DNA from: an uncultured Bacilli bacterium | Lineage (GTDB): Bacteria > Bacillota_I > Bacilli_A > RF39 > UBA660 | Assembly: GCA_947623665.1 (NCBI GenBank) | Contig: CANQHJ010000011.1 | Coordinates: 1-33,454, forward strand | Direction: 5' to 3' | Length of the DNA stretch: 33,454 bases | Shown here: positions 1 to 10,579 of the stretch, piece by piece | Position numbering within the stretch: position 1 is the first letter of the stretch | Layout: every line of letters begins with the position of its first letter | Notes under the pieces: generated by a model | Told to the model about the DNA's origin: nothing | The model's input: only the letters and a program-made list of their open reading frames with translations | Database searches by the model: none | Made by a program: the position numbers and the translations under genes

Positions 1-1
1 T

Positions 2-49
2 GATTTAGATATTGCATATGCTGAATATAAAAATCAGTCATTTAGTTGA
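2..49 (+). CDS. 3' end of a possible convergent plus-strand gene (C-terminus ...DLDIAYAEYKNQSFS*), truncated by window edge
   Basis: Frame 2 is open from the window start to TGA at 47-49, and is followed by a terminator-like hairpin; too short to identify. Confidence 0.35.
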   Translation, partial: DLDIAYAEYKNQSFS

Positions 50-61
50 ACACAACTTTGT

Positions 62-92
62 AAAAAAAGAAAGTATTTTATATACTCTCTTT
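62..92 (-). terminator. Rho-independent terminator at the end of the minus-strand locus
   Basis: Imperfect inverted repeat AAAGAAAGTAT (66-76) / ATACTCTCTTT (82-92), 5-nt loop, one mismatch; A-run 62-68 gives a T-run on the minus strand just after the stop at 99. Confidence 0.6.
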
Positions 93-98
93 ACTACT

Positions 99-1301
99 CT
101 ATCTAATTATATAAGGATCTTTCTCTGTACCAGAACCACTTTTAAACATAGCTCTACTTGATAATTTAATAGTAGGTCTAAGATAAGCCATATTAGAAGC
201 ATTAGATTTTTCTATAATACCATTAACAACTCTAAACACAGTATAAGTATCTGAACTATCAGCAGTTATTAACCACCAACCATAATTAGATGCTAAGTAA
301 TTATAATTTTGACAAGTTTTACCTAAAGGACTAATACATTCAGGATCAGTACTAGCATTCAAATAATCAGACATAGTCAAAAGACCAATCATTTGATTAT
401 TAACAGTTTGTCCACATTCAGCAGAATTATTATTTGCAACATAATCAGTTGCACGTTTTCCAACACACAAATCAAATGGAACTAACTTCTCTTTTGTACT
501 ATCAGATAAAATCTTACCTTTTCCATAATAATATTTTTTATCAGATTTATAATAATCTTTCAAAGAATCTTTCAACCTACTAAGTTTAAAATCATTAATA
601 CCAGCTTTATAAGTTCTTATATTATTATAACGATCATCCCAAACAACAGATAAAGTTTTATCACGACTATCTTTTATAAGTAATGCCTCATTATTTTTAT
701 CTATTTTTACAATTCTCCAAAGCCAATCATCAAGTAAAACATAATTTTTTACATTTGTACCACGAAATACATATTCATCATTTAGAAAATATAAACCATC
801 ACCATTAACAACAATTTTCTTTTTTTCTACTACTTTTTTATAAAGTTCTGAAGTCTCATATTCATTACCACAATATAAATATGGAGTATAAACAAATTTA
901 TTATCTACTTTTTCTACAGTAACACGACCAGAATTACATTTAGTATCTTCCCCAAAATATTCACTAAACTCTTTCATATACTCATTAGAAATTAAAGTAC
1001 TTGCTTCAATTCCAGCATTTTTTGTATTATCACCTGGTAATCTATTTTTGTGTTCACTATAGTATTGTTGTGCAGCTTTCTTCATTATCTCTTCTACTTG
1101 AACATAACTTTTCTTAGGTGAAAAGAAAAGTGAAATAATAAATAAAACTAAAAGAAAGATACCAACAGCAATAACTATAAAAACAGCATATTTCAACATT
1201 TTTCTTTTTAATTCACTGTCTGTCTTTTTTACTTTTTTATCTTTTTCTTTTTTTTCATCTTCAGAATCTACTAATTTTAAATTCATATCATTCATATTCA
1301 T
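99..1301 (-). CDS. Single-pass membrane protein with pseudopilin-like N-terminus and extracellular domain ending SGSGTEKDPYIIR; paralog of 26034-27806
   Basis: 400 aa; cytoplasmic basic N-term, one TM, then C-containing ectodomain with WRIVKI...GLLTMSDYL...LRPTIKL...GSGTEKDPYII. Confidence 0.75.
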   Translation of the reverse strand: MNMNDMNLKLVDSEDEKKEKDKKVKKTDSELKRKMLKYAVFIVIAVGIFLLVLFIISLFFSPKKSYVQVEEIMKKAAQQYYSEHKNRLPGDNTKNAGIEASTLISNEYMKEFSEYFGEDTKCNSGRVTVEKVDNKFVYTPYLYCGNEYETSELYKKVVEKKKIVVNGDGLYFLNDEYVFRGTNVKNYVLLDDWLWRIVKIDKNNEALLIKDSRDKTLSVVWDDRYNNIRTYKAGINDFKLSRLKDSLKDYYKSDKKYYYGKGKILSDSTKEKLVPFDLCVGKRATDYVANNNSAECGQTVNNQMIGLLTMSDYLNASTDPECISPLGKTCQNYNYLASNYGWWLITADSSDTYTVFRVVNGIIEKSNASNMAYLRPTIKLSSRAMFKSGSGTEKDPYIIR

Positions 1302-1318
1302 ATACCTCCATATAGTTT

Positions 1319-3475
1319 TTAATCAAAGAAATCGTCAAAAAACTCTTCATTATCTTCTTCCATGATAACTTCTTTATGAAGTTTATCTGTATCACTATTT
1401 GAAGTATCTTTAACTTCTTTAATATCTTTATTTTCTATATCTTTATTAGCATCTTCAACTTTAGCATCATCAACTTCTGCTTGATTACGTTTCTCTTCTT
1501 CTTCAAGTTCCGCAATTCTTGCATCGATTTTTTTAAGTAATTGATCCATTTCTATACTTGAAGCAGGAGAAGGTTCTGAAGATGGTGTATCAAAATTAGG
1601 CATAGGTCTAGGACGTTCTGGTCTTTCACTTTGAGGTGGAATCATACCTTGCATCCCAGGTGGAAAGAAAGGAGGCATTCCAGGAGTAATACCACCAGGA
1701 ATCCCTCCTGGTGAAGAAGTTGAACCTTCTGGCATATTTTGATTTAACATTTCAAACAACTTCTTCTCTTTTTCTTTTTTAACAAAAGATTTAAGATCAA
1801 AAACTTGAACAGGTCTTTTTTCCCTATGAGGATATTCTGCCTTTGGAAATTTACTACCCCAATCTATTTTAAAATCAGGTGTCTGTTTAACTTTATAAGG
1901 TTGTTTTCTCATTCTAAGAATAATAGCCTCAAACTGCTTCATTCTTTGAAGATCACTTACAGTAACTAAAGGAGTAGATGCAGTTTTATCATCTTTTTTA
2001 GATTTAACTTCCCCACACATTTTAGAAATTTCTTCTAAGGCTGCAAGTTCTGCCGAAATAAGATAAATAATATTACCACAGTTACCTTTTATAGTTTCAG
2101 CATTCTCTTTACCATAAACTTGATTAAGTTGTGCATAGTTTTGAATAATAAATGTAAATCTAATTTGACGACTTCGAGCCGCAGTTATCATTGTTGTAAC
2201 ATCTTTAAGTGGAGGCATATTAGCAAACTCATCAAGTAAAAAATTCGTTCTAATAGGAAGTTTTCCTCCATTATTCTGTGCAACACTAATAAGTGTTTCA
2301 TAACATTGTTTCAATAAAATTGTAACTAAAGCATGATATGTCTTCTTTTCATCTTGAACAACTATAAATAAAGCTGTTTTTTCTTTACCAATTCTTGATA
2401 AATCCAAATCACTATATGAAAGCATTTCACTTAAATTTTCACGAGATGCAAACATCTTTACTTTCTGACGAAAAACAGATAAAATACTACCTTTAGTATC
2501 AGCTGGAGCATTAATTGTAGAAGATGCATTAACAGCAGCTGAACTAGCAGGATCTTTAAGTTCAAAATAAGATTGAATATAAGTATTACCTCTATACTTT
2601 TCTTCTCCAACAGTAGTCATTAAATTTATACTATTAATATTTACTTCATTTTCATCTTTAGCATCTTCAAAAAGTCCTAAGGCAACTCCTGCAAAATAAT
2701 CAGCTGAAGTTTTTTCCCAAAAAGGATCACTATTTTGACTAGATTCATCATAAAGTATATTTTGAGCTAAATCATCAAGCAACTCAATAGCTTTATCTTG
2801 ATTACCATTCTTATACATTTGATAAGGTAAAAACAATGGATTCCAAGCATTTCCTTGTTGTGGATCTCTAAAGTTTAAGATAAATATATTATAACCTCTA
2901 TCTTTTAACATTTCAGCAGTTTCTTCATATATTTCACCTTTAGGGTCTGTAATAATCATACTTTCCCCTGCTTTTGCTAAAGATTTAACTTGAGGTTTTA
3001 TAACAGTTTCAGTTTTACCTGAACCAGTAGAACCAATAACTAATGTATGATATTCTCCATTATCTACCCACATTTCATTTTCTTTTATTATAAGTGGTAC
3101 ACCAGCAGCCTGTGAATCCCTTTGAGAAAATTCAATTTTTGCAAGCTCTGCTTGTATCTCTTTATCTTTTGCCCAACGACTATATCCTTTATCTTTTTTA
3201 TCTGTAGTTATACCTAGTCCTTCATCCATTTCAAAAAAAGTAGACTTAACACTAAACAATAACACACCTAAAGAAACAAGATAAAACATAATAGTAGTTA
3301 AAATAACTTCTGAATCAAATGCAGGTAACGGATTAATTCCCGATAATATTCCATCAGTAGCAAAAGTATGAATATTTGCAACACAAATACAAACAACATA
3401 AAACATAAATATTGCAAAAACTATAAAAATAAACAAATCTTCACTATCTGATCTAATTTTTAACTTTAATTTCAT
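1319..3475 (-). CDS. Type IV secretion coupling ATPase, VirD4/TraG family, with Pro-rich C-terminal tail
   Basis: 718 aa; N-terminal TMs, Walker A GSTGSGKTETVIKP, IITDPKGEIYEET, FLLDEFANMPPLKDVTTMITAARSRQIRFTFIIQNYAQL. Confidence 0.93.
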   Translation of the reverse strand: MKLKLKIRSDSEDLFIFIVFAIFMFYVVCICVANIHTFATDGILSGINPLPAFDSEVILTTIMFYLVSLGVLLFSVKSTFFEMDEGLGITTDKKDKGYSRWAKDKEIQAELAKIEFSQRDSQAAGVPLIIKENEMWVDNGEYHTLVIGSTGSGKTETVIKPQVKSLAKAGESMIITDPKGEIYEETAEMLKDRGYNIFILNFRDPQQGNAWNPLFLPYQMYKNGNQDKAIELLDDLAQNILYDESSQNSDPFWEKTSADYFAGVALGLFEDAKDENEVNINSINLMTTVGEEKYRGNTYIQSYFELKDPASSAAVNASSTINAPADTKGSILSVFRQKVKMFASRENLSEMLSYSDLDLSRIGKEKTALFIVVQDEKKTYHALVTILLKQCYETLISVAQNNGGKLPIRTNFLLDEFANMPPLKDVTTMITAARSRQIRFTFIIQNYAQLNQVYGKENAETIKGNCGNIIYLISAELAALEEISKMCGEVKSKKDDKTASTPLVTVSDLQRMKQFEAIILRMRKQPYKVKQTPDFKIDWGSKFPKAEYPHREKRPVQVFDLKSFVKKEKEKKLFEMLNQNMPEGSTSSPGGIPGGITPGMPPFFPPGMQGMIPPQSERPERPRPMPNFDTPSSEPSPASSIEMDQLLKKIDARIAELEEEEKRNQAEVDDAKVEDANKDIENKDIKEVKDTSNSDTDKLHKEVIMEEDNEEFFDDFFD

Positions 3476-3528
3476 ATTATTCTTCCCTCTCTACTGCTAT
3501 ATTATAACGTAAAAACAAGAAATTGTCA

Positions 3529-4350
3529 CTAATTATTGATTTTTATATTAGTAAATTTATTATTTTGATAATTATATAACATAAGCTCATAAGCATCTTT
3601 TGATACATAATCACAATAACTAAATATTTTATAACTATTATTAGAAAATTTTAAAATCGATTCCACAGAAGGAATACACAATTTATCAGTATTATTTTTA
3701 TTACTAACTTTACTATAAATAGTATAAATTTTATTATCATCATTTAACAACATAAAAGAAAATAATTTATCTGAAACTTTATTTATATTTTTTTTATCAT
3801 AATCAGTCATATTACTAATTATATAAATTTTTTCAGCACTAATATCACTATCTATATTAGTAGTATATTTTTTAAAATAACTAACATTATAATCACTATT
3901 TAATTTATATTTCTTCAATTGTTTAAATATCAATTTCTCATCTTCAATAGAAATATCACTATCCAAATGCTTTATATATTCCATTTTACTAGATCCTGCA
4001 TAAGCAACCCAATTATCTTTTGTATATCTAGTAAGAATATTATTACTTCTATTAACCATTTCTAAATTATTTGCAATAACATCAAATTTAAAAGTACCAG
4101 AAATTTTATTATCTCCAACATACAATAAATAACTTTTATCAGAATATTTCTTTATAAATTCTTTTTTACTTATATTAAACCACTCTTTATTAGATTCTTG
4201 ATATAAAATAAAATTCTCTTTATTAAAAACAAAAATCTTATATTTTGTAATATTACTTAAAAACTCAAGTAAAAAGAAGATACCTATGAAAACAGAAAAA
4301 ATAACAATAACAATACCAATCTTTTTATTTGTGTTACTAACTCTTTTCAT
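3529..4350 (-). CDS. Single-pass exported/membrane protein of unknown function, paralog of 4366-5163
   Basis: 273 aa, N-terminal TM, Lys/Asn/Tyr-rich ectodomain; shared pattern with neighbouring ORF. Confidence 0.65.
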   Translation of the reverse strand: MKRVSNTNKKIGIVIVIFSVFIGIFFLLEFLSNITKYKIFVFNKENFILYQESNKEWFNISKKEFIKKYSDKSYLLYVGDNKISGTFKFDVIANNLEMVNRSNNILTRYTKDNWVAYAGSSKMEYIKHLDSDISIEDEKLIFKQLKKYKLNSDYNVSYFKKYTTNIDSDISAEKIYIISNMTDYDKKNINKVSDKLFSFMLLNDDNKIYTIYSKVSNKNNTDKLCIPSVESILKFSNNSYKIFSYCDYVSKDAYELMLYNYQNNKFTNIKINN

Positions 4351-4365
4351 AAAAGTATCTCCTTT

Positions 4366-5163
4366 CTATCCTCCATAATAAGTTCCAATTAATTTATCAA
4401 ATCTTTCTTCCTTCTCATTAAATTCGTATAAAGCACCTTCTATAATTGCTGAGCTATAAGTAGAAAAATTCATTAAAATTTTTGGCTTTTTATCATTTTC
4501 CATAGTAAACACAATCATATCAGCAGCAAATCCAGAAAAATAATTACTTTTATTTTCAATAGACTTATAAATTATAATATTCTTATTATTTTTCCTTAAA
4601 AATACGATTGTAAAAGTTTGTTTAGAAGGATATGCTCCTTCCATTTGAGCATTACTAATAGAATATATAGTATCTAATTCTTTATCACCATCTATATCCA
4701 CCAAATATTTATATTGATTAATAATCTTTGAAAAGTCCACATTTTTAACTTTTAATGATTTACAAACTTCATTAATATAAGTATAATCTACATCAGAAAT
4801 TTTCGAAGTACTAATTTTACTTACTTTAGACTTAACATTTCCACCAAAAGCAACAGTTCCAACTTTCCATTGAATTGGTTTTTTATCATCATCAAATATA
4901 TACAATTTTTTATTATTCATTAAATAATAATTTCCTAAGAATTCATCATTTAAATATAAATCATATTTTTTCCAATCGTAGCTTTTCATACCACTTTGAG
5001 ATATTCTATACCAATTTCCGTTTTCATAACGAATTTTAATATAATTATCCCAAAATACTGTAGCATTAACTTCTTTCTTATGTGTTCTAAAAAGCATAAA
5101 ACATCCAAATAAACACCCATAAGCTACAAATATAATAATCAACCATTTATATTTCTTACTCAT
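4366..5163 (-). CDS. Single-pass exported/membrane protein of unknown function with DIDGDKELD motif
   Basis: 265 aa, N-terminal TM; ectodomain includes VDIDGDKELDTIYSI. Confidence 0.65.
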   Translation of the reverse strand: MSKKYKWLIIIFVAYGCLFGCFMLFRTHKKEVNATVFWDNYIKIRYENGNWYRISQSGMKSYDWKKYDLYLNDEFLGNYYLMNNKKLYIFDDDKKPIQWKVGTVAFGGNVKSKVSKISTSKISDVDYTYINEVCKSLKVKNVDFSKIINQYKYLVDIDGDKELDTIYSISNAQMEGAYPSKQTFTIVFLRKNNKNIIIYKSIENKSNYFSGFAADMIVFTMENDKKPKILMNFSTYSSAIIEGALYEFNEKEERFDKLIGTYYGG

Positions 5164-5171
5164 ATTATCAC

Positions 5172-8100
5172 CTATTTTACAGCCTTATACCAATGGAATT
5201 CAAATTGTATATTATACTCATTTAACAAATCACCATTTTCATGATATGGATCTAACATATAAATTCTATTATTTTCCACTCTATCAATAGCAACCCAATG
5301 TCCAGAACCACTATTCTTAGCATTTCCTTTAACTATAATATAATAACCTTGATCCAATAATTCCTTAGCCTTAGCAATCTTTTCTTCATCAGGAGCTTTT
5401 ATCAATTCAAGCTTACCATCTTCTCCACGCTCATATTTATCAAATTCAACACTACCTACATATTGGAATCCAGGTATTACCTTACTTACACTACCAATCT
5501 CAGTATTACCATCAGAATAAGTAACACCTGCTGCCTTTAATGCCTCAGCAAAAGTACCAGGATTGAAATCTTGAATATTTCCAGTTGGAACACCACTTTT
5601 AGCTACCATCATTGCAATTGCTGTAATAGTACATCCAATATGACCCATATCACTATCTCCAAGTGATACACTAGCCCAACGTTCATCATGTTGTTTCCAA
5701 TTAACATAATCACCATTAGAAGCAGTACCAGCACTATTTCCTAATCCTTTACAAGAAGGATTGCTACTATTAGTAGATTGTCCATTACATGGCATACTCT
5801 TAATATTAGCTGCTCCCTTATCTGCATAATGAGAAATCAAAATTTGTGTAACATCATTTCCAGCAAGTGCCTGTCTATTCCAAGCTTGTTGATCAACATC
5901 CAAATAATCAGCATTTATAATATAATCTTTAGAATTAACTAACACTTGACCATTTGTTTCTGCAACATAACTTCTAAGAGGATCATCAACAGGTAATGGA
6001 GTTTTATACACATACGGATGATCAGTACCAGAATAATGTGTTCTAGATGGAGCAGACGATTCCATAGAACATCCTCTATCAGGATCACAATAAACTTGAT
6101 CATCAGTACATGATCTAAGTTGTAAAATCCATTGTCCATCCTCCTGAACAAGTCCAGTACCCATACTACTATGCATAACAGAAGGTCGTGCTAATGCATA
6201 ACTACGAGCCGCTATTGCTTCAGACTTAGCACCTTCTTTTTCAAAATCAGTACCAACCTCAGCATAAGTAACACCCAAAATATATTTTTCAAATTCAACT
6301 AATTCTTCACCAGGTACAGGCTGACCATAAGTACCATCACTACATTGCATTAATCTAACTTTTAAGTCATTAACTGATAAATTTTCAGCTTTTTCCGTAG
6401 TACCCTCTAACACAAATCCCTTTATATCATAAGTACAACTTCCAACACTACTACTAGTAGAAGTAACACCACAATCTACCATTTTTTTATTTATTAAATC
6501 ATAATAATCTCTTTTAAAATCAAAAGCCTCTGTAACTAAGTCATCTGCAATTTTATCAGTTATACTAGTAAATGTTTCAAGAATAAATTCTTTTATAACA
6601 TCTCTATAATCTTCATCATTATTAATATTACCAGTAGTAGTATTTCCACTACTAGTAGTTGAAGACTTATTAGTATATTGAACATCACCATATCCATCAA
6701 TATCAATTGCAAGTGGGTTAAAAGTCTTTTCTGCAACCACTGGATTAGTATAACTCGAAGTATTACCCTCTATTGTTGTTACCATACCATTTTGATAATC
6801 TTTAACAAGTCCTGTATGTCCATGTGAATAAAATATTACATCTCCTTTTTTAGGAGTATAACTACTATCACTTACAGGATGATAAAGTCCTCTACTTTTA
6901 AAGAAATTTCTTCCATCACTAACTAAAGCATATTTAGGTATAACATCTTCTGCAACTCCAGCCTGATTTGCACACCAAGAAACAAACATAGCACACCATT
7001 CTCCATCAGGTAAACCATACCATATACCATATTTAGTAGTATTATTTTGTTCACCAGTTCCTACTTCTTTTTCTGCAATACTAATAATAGCATCTGCTGA
7101 ACCACCACTTGATGATGAACCAGAACTTGATGATGATTTAGATGATGAAGTAGACTTTTTATTAGAACTAGAAGAAGTAGAACTAGTTGATGAATTACCA
7201 ATAGTACTCTTACCTTCATCACTATTTACAAATTCTTCATAAGACATACTATAATAAGGTCGTGCTCCTGGAGCGCTAGTATTATATTTTCCATAAGCTG
7301 CTGCAACAGCAGATCCAACAAATCTAAAATGATGTGTTTCATCTGGCATATTAAAATATCTATTAATAAAACCATATTCGGCAGCATGAGCATACAACCA
7401 ATTATTAACTGTTGGATTATCAATAAGACCACTATCGTGATTAGCTATATCAATAGTAGAACCCATTTGATGTTCTGAATAACCTGCTGAGGCTGGACTA
7501 TTACCAGTAGTAACTGCTTGTTCATCATAACTACGATAACAAGAATTGACACCAATAGTAACACCATCAGCAGCAGCTGCTTGTTCCATTGCTTGAAAAG
7601 CAGCCCATGCATCTGCAGTCAGTTTACAACCATTATCATCTAAACTTTTTCTTCCAGTATCAACCAAATTAGCAGGTTCATTTCTACCAAAACCACCAGA
7701 AACATTACCAACAGCAGTAGCAGCATCACTTGCAACTGCAGCTACTCCTTCTACAGTAACAGCAGAAGTATTATTATTTATAACACCATTACCACTTTCT
7801 ACTTGACTACCTTTTAATTTACTAGCCAATTTACTAATCATATCTTTACTTATATCAGAATAATCAAAATGACCATATCTACCATATTGAGAATTAGCCA
7901 TCATTACTGAAAAAACAGAAGATACTAAATCAGGATTAAATTGTTTATTTTGCTCACTATATACACTATTCAAATCTCCAAAAAATCTTTTTTCTTCTGG
8001 ACTAGTAGAATTATCTTCTCCTATTTCCATATCGTTTTCTATTAGTTCTTCACCTCTAATAGTACTAGCAGCAAAATTAGCTACATGAGCAGAAACCAAA

Positions 8101-8780
8101 TTACCACTAAATATCAAAAAAACCACTACAGCAATAGCAATAAAAAACATAACTACAAATTTAATAACCTTTTTAACAGTGCCTTTAATAAAACCATCTT
8201 TATGTTCTTCTTCACCAGTAACCTCTCCAGTTGATGCTTTATCATCTGACTTAGGATTATCAGATGAATTTGAATTTTCATTTGACTTAGAATTTGCATT
8301 TTGATGATTCTTTCTATTTTCCTCATTTTTTCTTAACCCATCTGGTATATCTTGTTGAGCTTTTTGAGCAGCATTTGCAACCGAATTACCAACTTTTCTT
8401 ATAAAGTCAATACCTCTAGCTGTAGTAGCAACAACAGGATCAGGATAATATTTAGCAGCATCCAAAGCCTTTTTACCTGCTGTCTTTGCTAATTCCTTAC
8501 CACCTTGAGCAAGACTATTTCCATTAGAACGTCCATTGGGCATAGATGGTGCATTTGAATTATTATTACTATTAGAACCATTAGTATTATTTTTCCCTTT
8601 ATTTCCTCTTAATAATGAATCAAAAGCAGCACCAATTTTAGAATTAGGATTAAATGCTAAATAGTTATTACCAAAAAGTTTTACAGCAGTTGCTTTCTTA
8701 GAAGGATCAAAAGATGATAGTTTTATACCATTATCTTTTTGACTTCTATTATCACTACCATCTTTTGACATATTACTCAC
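5172..8780 (-). CDS. Multidomain cell-wall enzyme (VirB1-like role): cytoplasmic N-term, TM, M15/VanY-like, CHAP, SpoIID-like, C39-like domains
   Basis: 1202 aa; M15 SEHQMGSTIDI..HHFRF (about 7310-7690), CHAP EWCAMFVSWC..GDVIFYSHGHTGLV (about 6700-7095), SpoIID-like YILGVTYAEVGTDFEKEGAKSEAIAARSYAL (about 5815-6320), C39-like GCTITAIAMMVAKSG..GHWVAIDRV..MLDPY (about 5180-5710). Confidence 0.85.
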   Translation of the reverse strand: MSNMSKDGSDNRSQKDNGIKLSSFDPSKKATAVKLFGNNYLAFNPNSKIGAAFDSLLRGNKGKNNTNGSNSNNNSNAPSMPNGRSNGNSLAQGGKELAKTAGKKALDAAKYYPDPVVATTARGIDFIRKVGNSVANAAQKAQQDIPDGLRKNEENRKNHQNANSKSNENSNSSDNPKSDDKASTGEVTGEEEHKDGFIKGTVKKVIKFVVMFFIAIAVVVFLIFSGNLVSAHVANFAASTIRGEELIENDMEIGEDNSTSPEEKRFFGDLNSVYSEQNKQFNPDLVSSVFSVMMANSQYGRYGHFDYSDISKDMISKLASKLKGSQVESGNGVINNNTSAVTVEGVAAVASDAATAVGNVSGGFGRNEPANLVDTGRKSLDDNGCKLTADAWAAFQAMEQAAAADGVTIGVNSCYRSYDEQAVTTGNSPASAGYSEHQMGSTIDIANHDSGLIDNPTVNNWLYAHAAEYGFINRYFNMPDETHHFRFVGSAVAAAYGKYNTSAPGARPYYSMSYEEFVNSDEGKSTIGNSSTSSTSSSSNKKSTSSSKSSSSSGSSSSGGSADAIISIAEKEVGTGEQNNTTKYGIWYGLPDGEWCAMFVSWCANQAGVAEDVIPKYALVSDGRNFFKSRGLYHPVSDSSYTPKKGDVIFYSHGHTGLVKDYQNGMVTTIEGNTSSYTNPVVAEKTFNPLAIDIDGYGDVQYTNKSSTTSSGNTTTGNINNDEDYRDVIKEFILETFTSITDKIADDLVTEAFDFKRDYYDLINKKMVDCGVTSTSSSVGSCTYDIKGFVLEGTTEKAENLSVNDLKVRLMQCSDGTYGQPVPGEELVEFEKYILGVTYAEVGTDFEKEGAKSEAIAARSYALARPSVMHSSMGTGLVQEDGQWILQLRSCTDDQVYCDPDRGCSMESSAPSRTHYSGTDHPYVYKTPLPVDDPLRSYVAETNGQVLVNSKDYIINADYLDVDQQAWNRQALAGNDVTQILISHYADKGAANIKSMPCNGQSTNSSNPSCKGLGNSAGTASNGDYVNWKQHDERWASVSLGDSDMGHIGCTITAIAMMVAKSGVPTGNIQDFNPGTFAEALKAAGVTYSDGNTEIGSVSKVIPGFQYVGSVEFDKYERGEDGKLELIKAPDEEKIAKAKELLDQGYYIIVKGNAKNSGSGHWVAIDRVENNRIYMLDPYHENGDLLNEYNIQFEFHWYKAVK

Positions 8781-8791
8781 CTACTTCTTTT

Positions 8792-10579
8792 TTAAAATCC
8801 TCCACCTGTTCCAAATGAATCCAACTCTTCTTGAGTTGCAGTAACATTAATTCTCATTCGACGATTTCCACATACAAACAAAGCTTCACCTTGAGAATAT
8901 CTTTTTATACTTTCACGTTCATTATCATTCAAATCAATCAATAAACCTAAATCTTGAACAGCTTGCTTTTTAAGTCCCATTATCAAATAATAAGAAGAGT
9001 TATCAAATATTGCTTTACCTTGTGTTATAACTCTAGGATCAGAAAAATCACTAGGCTGTTGAGTAATAATAATAGTCCCAGTATTATACTTACGAGCACG
9101 TCTTTGCATTTGTGCAAGAAAATCAGCCCCTAATGCATTTTGATCACCCAAAAGTACATGTGCCTCATCAACCATTAAAACTGTATCTCTTCCACTATCT
9201 AAACATAATCCCCAAGCATACTTCAAAATATTAAAGAATAATGCATTTCTAACATTACTATCACTATTCATTAACTCACGAATATTAAAAACTATAAATT
9301 CACTATCACTTCTAACAGTAGTATGACCATCAAAATAAAATCTCAATTCTTTCGTAATAGGTCTTATTTTAAGTTCAAGTTTTTCCATTATTTCTCTTTC
9401 TTGAGTTTGTTCAGTCATAGACATAAGTCTACCTTTAACAGTAGCATAAACATCCGTAAAAGTTGGATAATCTGCTGATGTAAATGATGAAAAATCTGTA
9501 TTAAAATCAATACCAAATCTATGATAAGTATCTTGTACTATTTCAGAAAACATAGTAAGAACACTCTCTTCAATAGATGGATCATAGTATCTCATAAAAG
9601 CTTTTAAAAATTGAAGAGTACGAGTTAAGACTGTATAACCCAATCCTTGTTTTATCTCTTCCTCATCTGCATCTATTACAACTTCAAGTGGATTAATTAA
9701 ACCATACTCTCCACCTTTTCCCATATCGACTGTTTCTCCACCAAATGTCTTAGTGATTTCGGCAAGTTCATTTTCAGGGTCGATTGCAACTATTTGACAA
9801 CCATTACGTATATGACCTCTAAGTAAAATTTTAGCAGCAGTAGACTTTCCTGAACCAGAAGTACCAAGAATAATCATATTAGCATTATTTCTATTATTTT
9901 CTTTTCTTTCTTTATATAAAAACTGATTAAATAAAATTACTCCCCCAGAAAAATCTACACCAATTAAATTAGAAAGTCCCGGATCTTTAATACTATCAAA
10001 AATAAATGGATACATAGCAGCAATAGTTGCTGAAGGAATAGGTGTTCCAATTCTTTCCTCAACATCTTGATCTTTAAATATAGGTAAAATAGATTTAAAA
10101 ACTTTTTCTTGTTCAAAACGAAGAGAAATAGCCCTTAGTTCCATTGCATCCAAATAGTTTTTTACATTTACTTTTTTTAATTCTAACTCTTCTTTAGTAT
10201 CTGCAGTAATCATAATGTGCATTTGAAAGTCAAAGATTCGAGCTTGACTGGCTGCAAGCATAGAAGTAAAATACTCCAAACTTTCAGCATCTTGTCTAAT
10301 TCTCTCTTTTACAGTAACATCTTTTTCTTGACGATATTTCTCTCTCAAATCAGCAATTTGCTTATTCAACATTTTAGACATAGCAGAAAAAGCAATCGGA
10401 ATGTGTTTAACAACTACCTTAATACCTGGCATATTAGTAAGTGTAGATAAATAACCTGGTACAATATATTTTGGATAAGAAACCACTGTTAAAATAGTTG
10501 CATACTTATCACTAATAAAGAAATCACTAGGATTAAAATGTAATCCCTTAGGTGCAATTTCAGATTTAAATGACATCAT
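8792..10579 (-). CDS. VirB4 family ATPase, central and C-terminal portion
   Basis: 595 aa; Walker A ILGTSGSGKSTAAKILL, Walker B DTVLMVDEAHVLL, IIITQQPSDF; starts inside the usual VirB4 N-domain (YATILTVVSYPKYIVPGYLSTL). Confidence 0.92.
   Translation of the reverse strand: MMSFKSEIAPKGLHFNPSDFFISDKYATILTVVSYPKYIVPGYLSTLTNMPGIKVVVKHIPIAFSAMSKMLNKQIADLREKYRQEKDVTVKERIRQDAESLEYFTSMLAASQARIFDFQMHIMITADTKEELELKKVNVKNYLDAMELRAISLRFEQEKVFKSILPIFKDQDVEERIGTPIPSATIAAMYPFIFDSIKDPGLSNLIGVDFSGGVILFNQFLYKERKENNRNNANMIILGTSGSGKSTAAKILLRGHIRNGCQIVAIDPENELAEITKTFGGETVDMGKGGEYGLINPLEVVIDADEEEIKQGLGYTVLTRTLQFLKAFMRYYDPSIEESVLTMFSEIVQDTYHRFGIDFNTDFSSFTSADYPTFTDVYATVKGRLMSMTEQTQEREIMEKLELKIRPITKELRFYFDGHTTVRSDSEFIVFNIRELMNSDSNVRNALFFNILKYAWGLCLDSGRDTVLMVDEAHVLLGDQNALGADFLAQMQRRARKYNTGTIIITQQPSDFSDPRVITQGKAIFDNSSYYLIMGLKKQAVQDLGLLIDLNDNERESIKRYSQGEALFVCGNRRMRINVTATQEELDSFGTGGGF

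Noticed and set aside
7080-7200. Ser-rich repetitive stretch (NSSTSSTSSSSNKKSTSSSKSSSSSGSSSSGG) as a DNA repeat or CRISPR-like array
   Set aside because: Low-complexity interdomain linker in frame within the 1202-aa protein; no regular repeat-spacer structure
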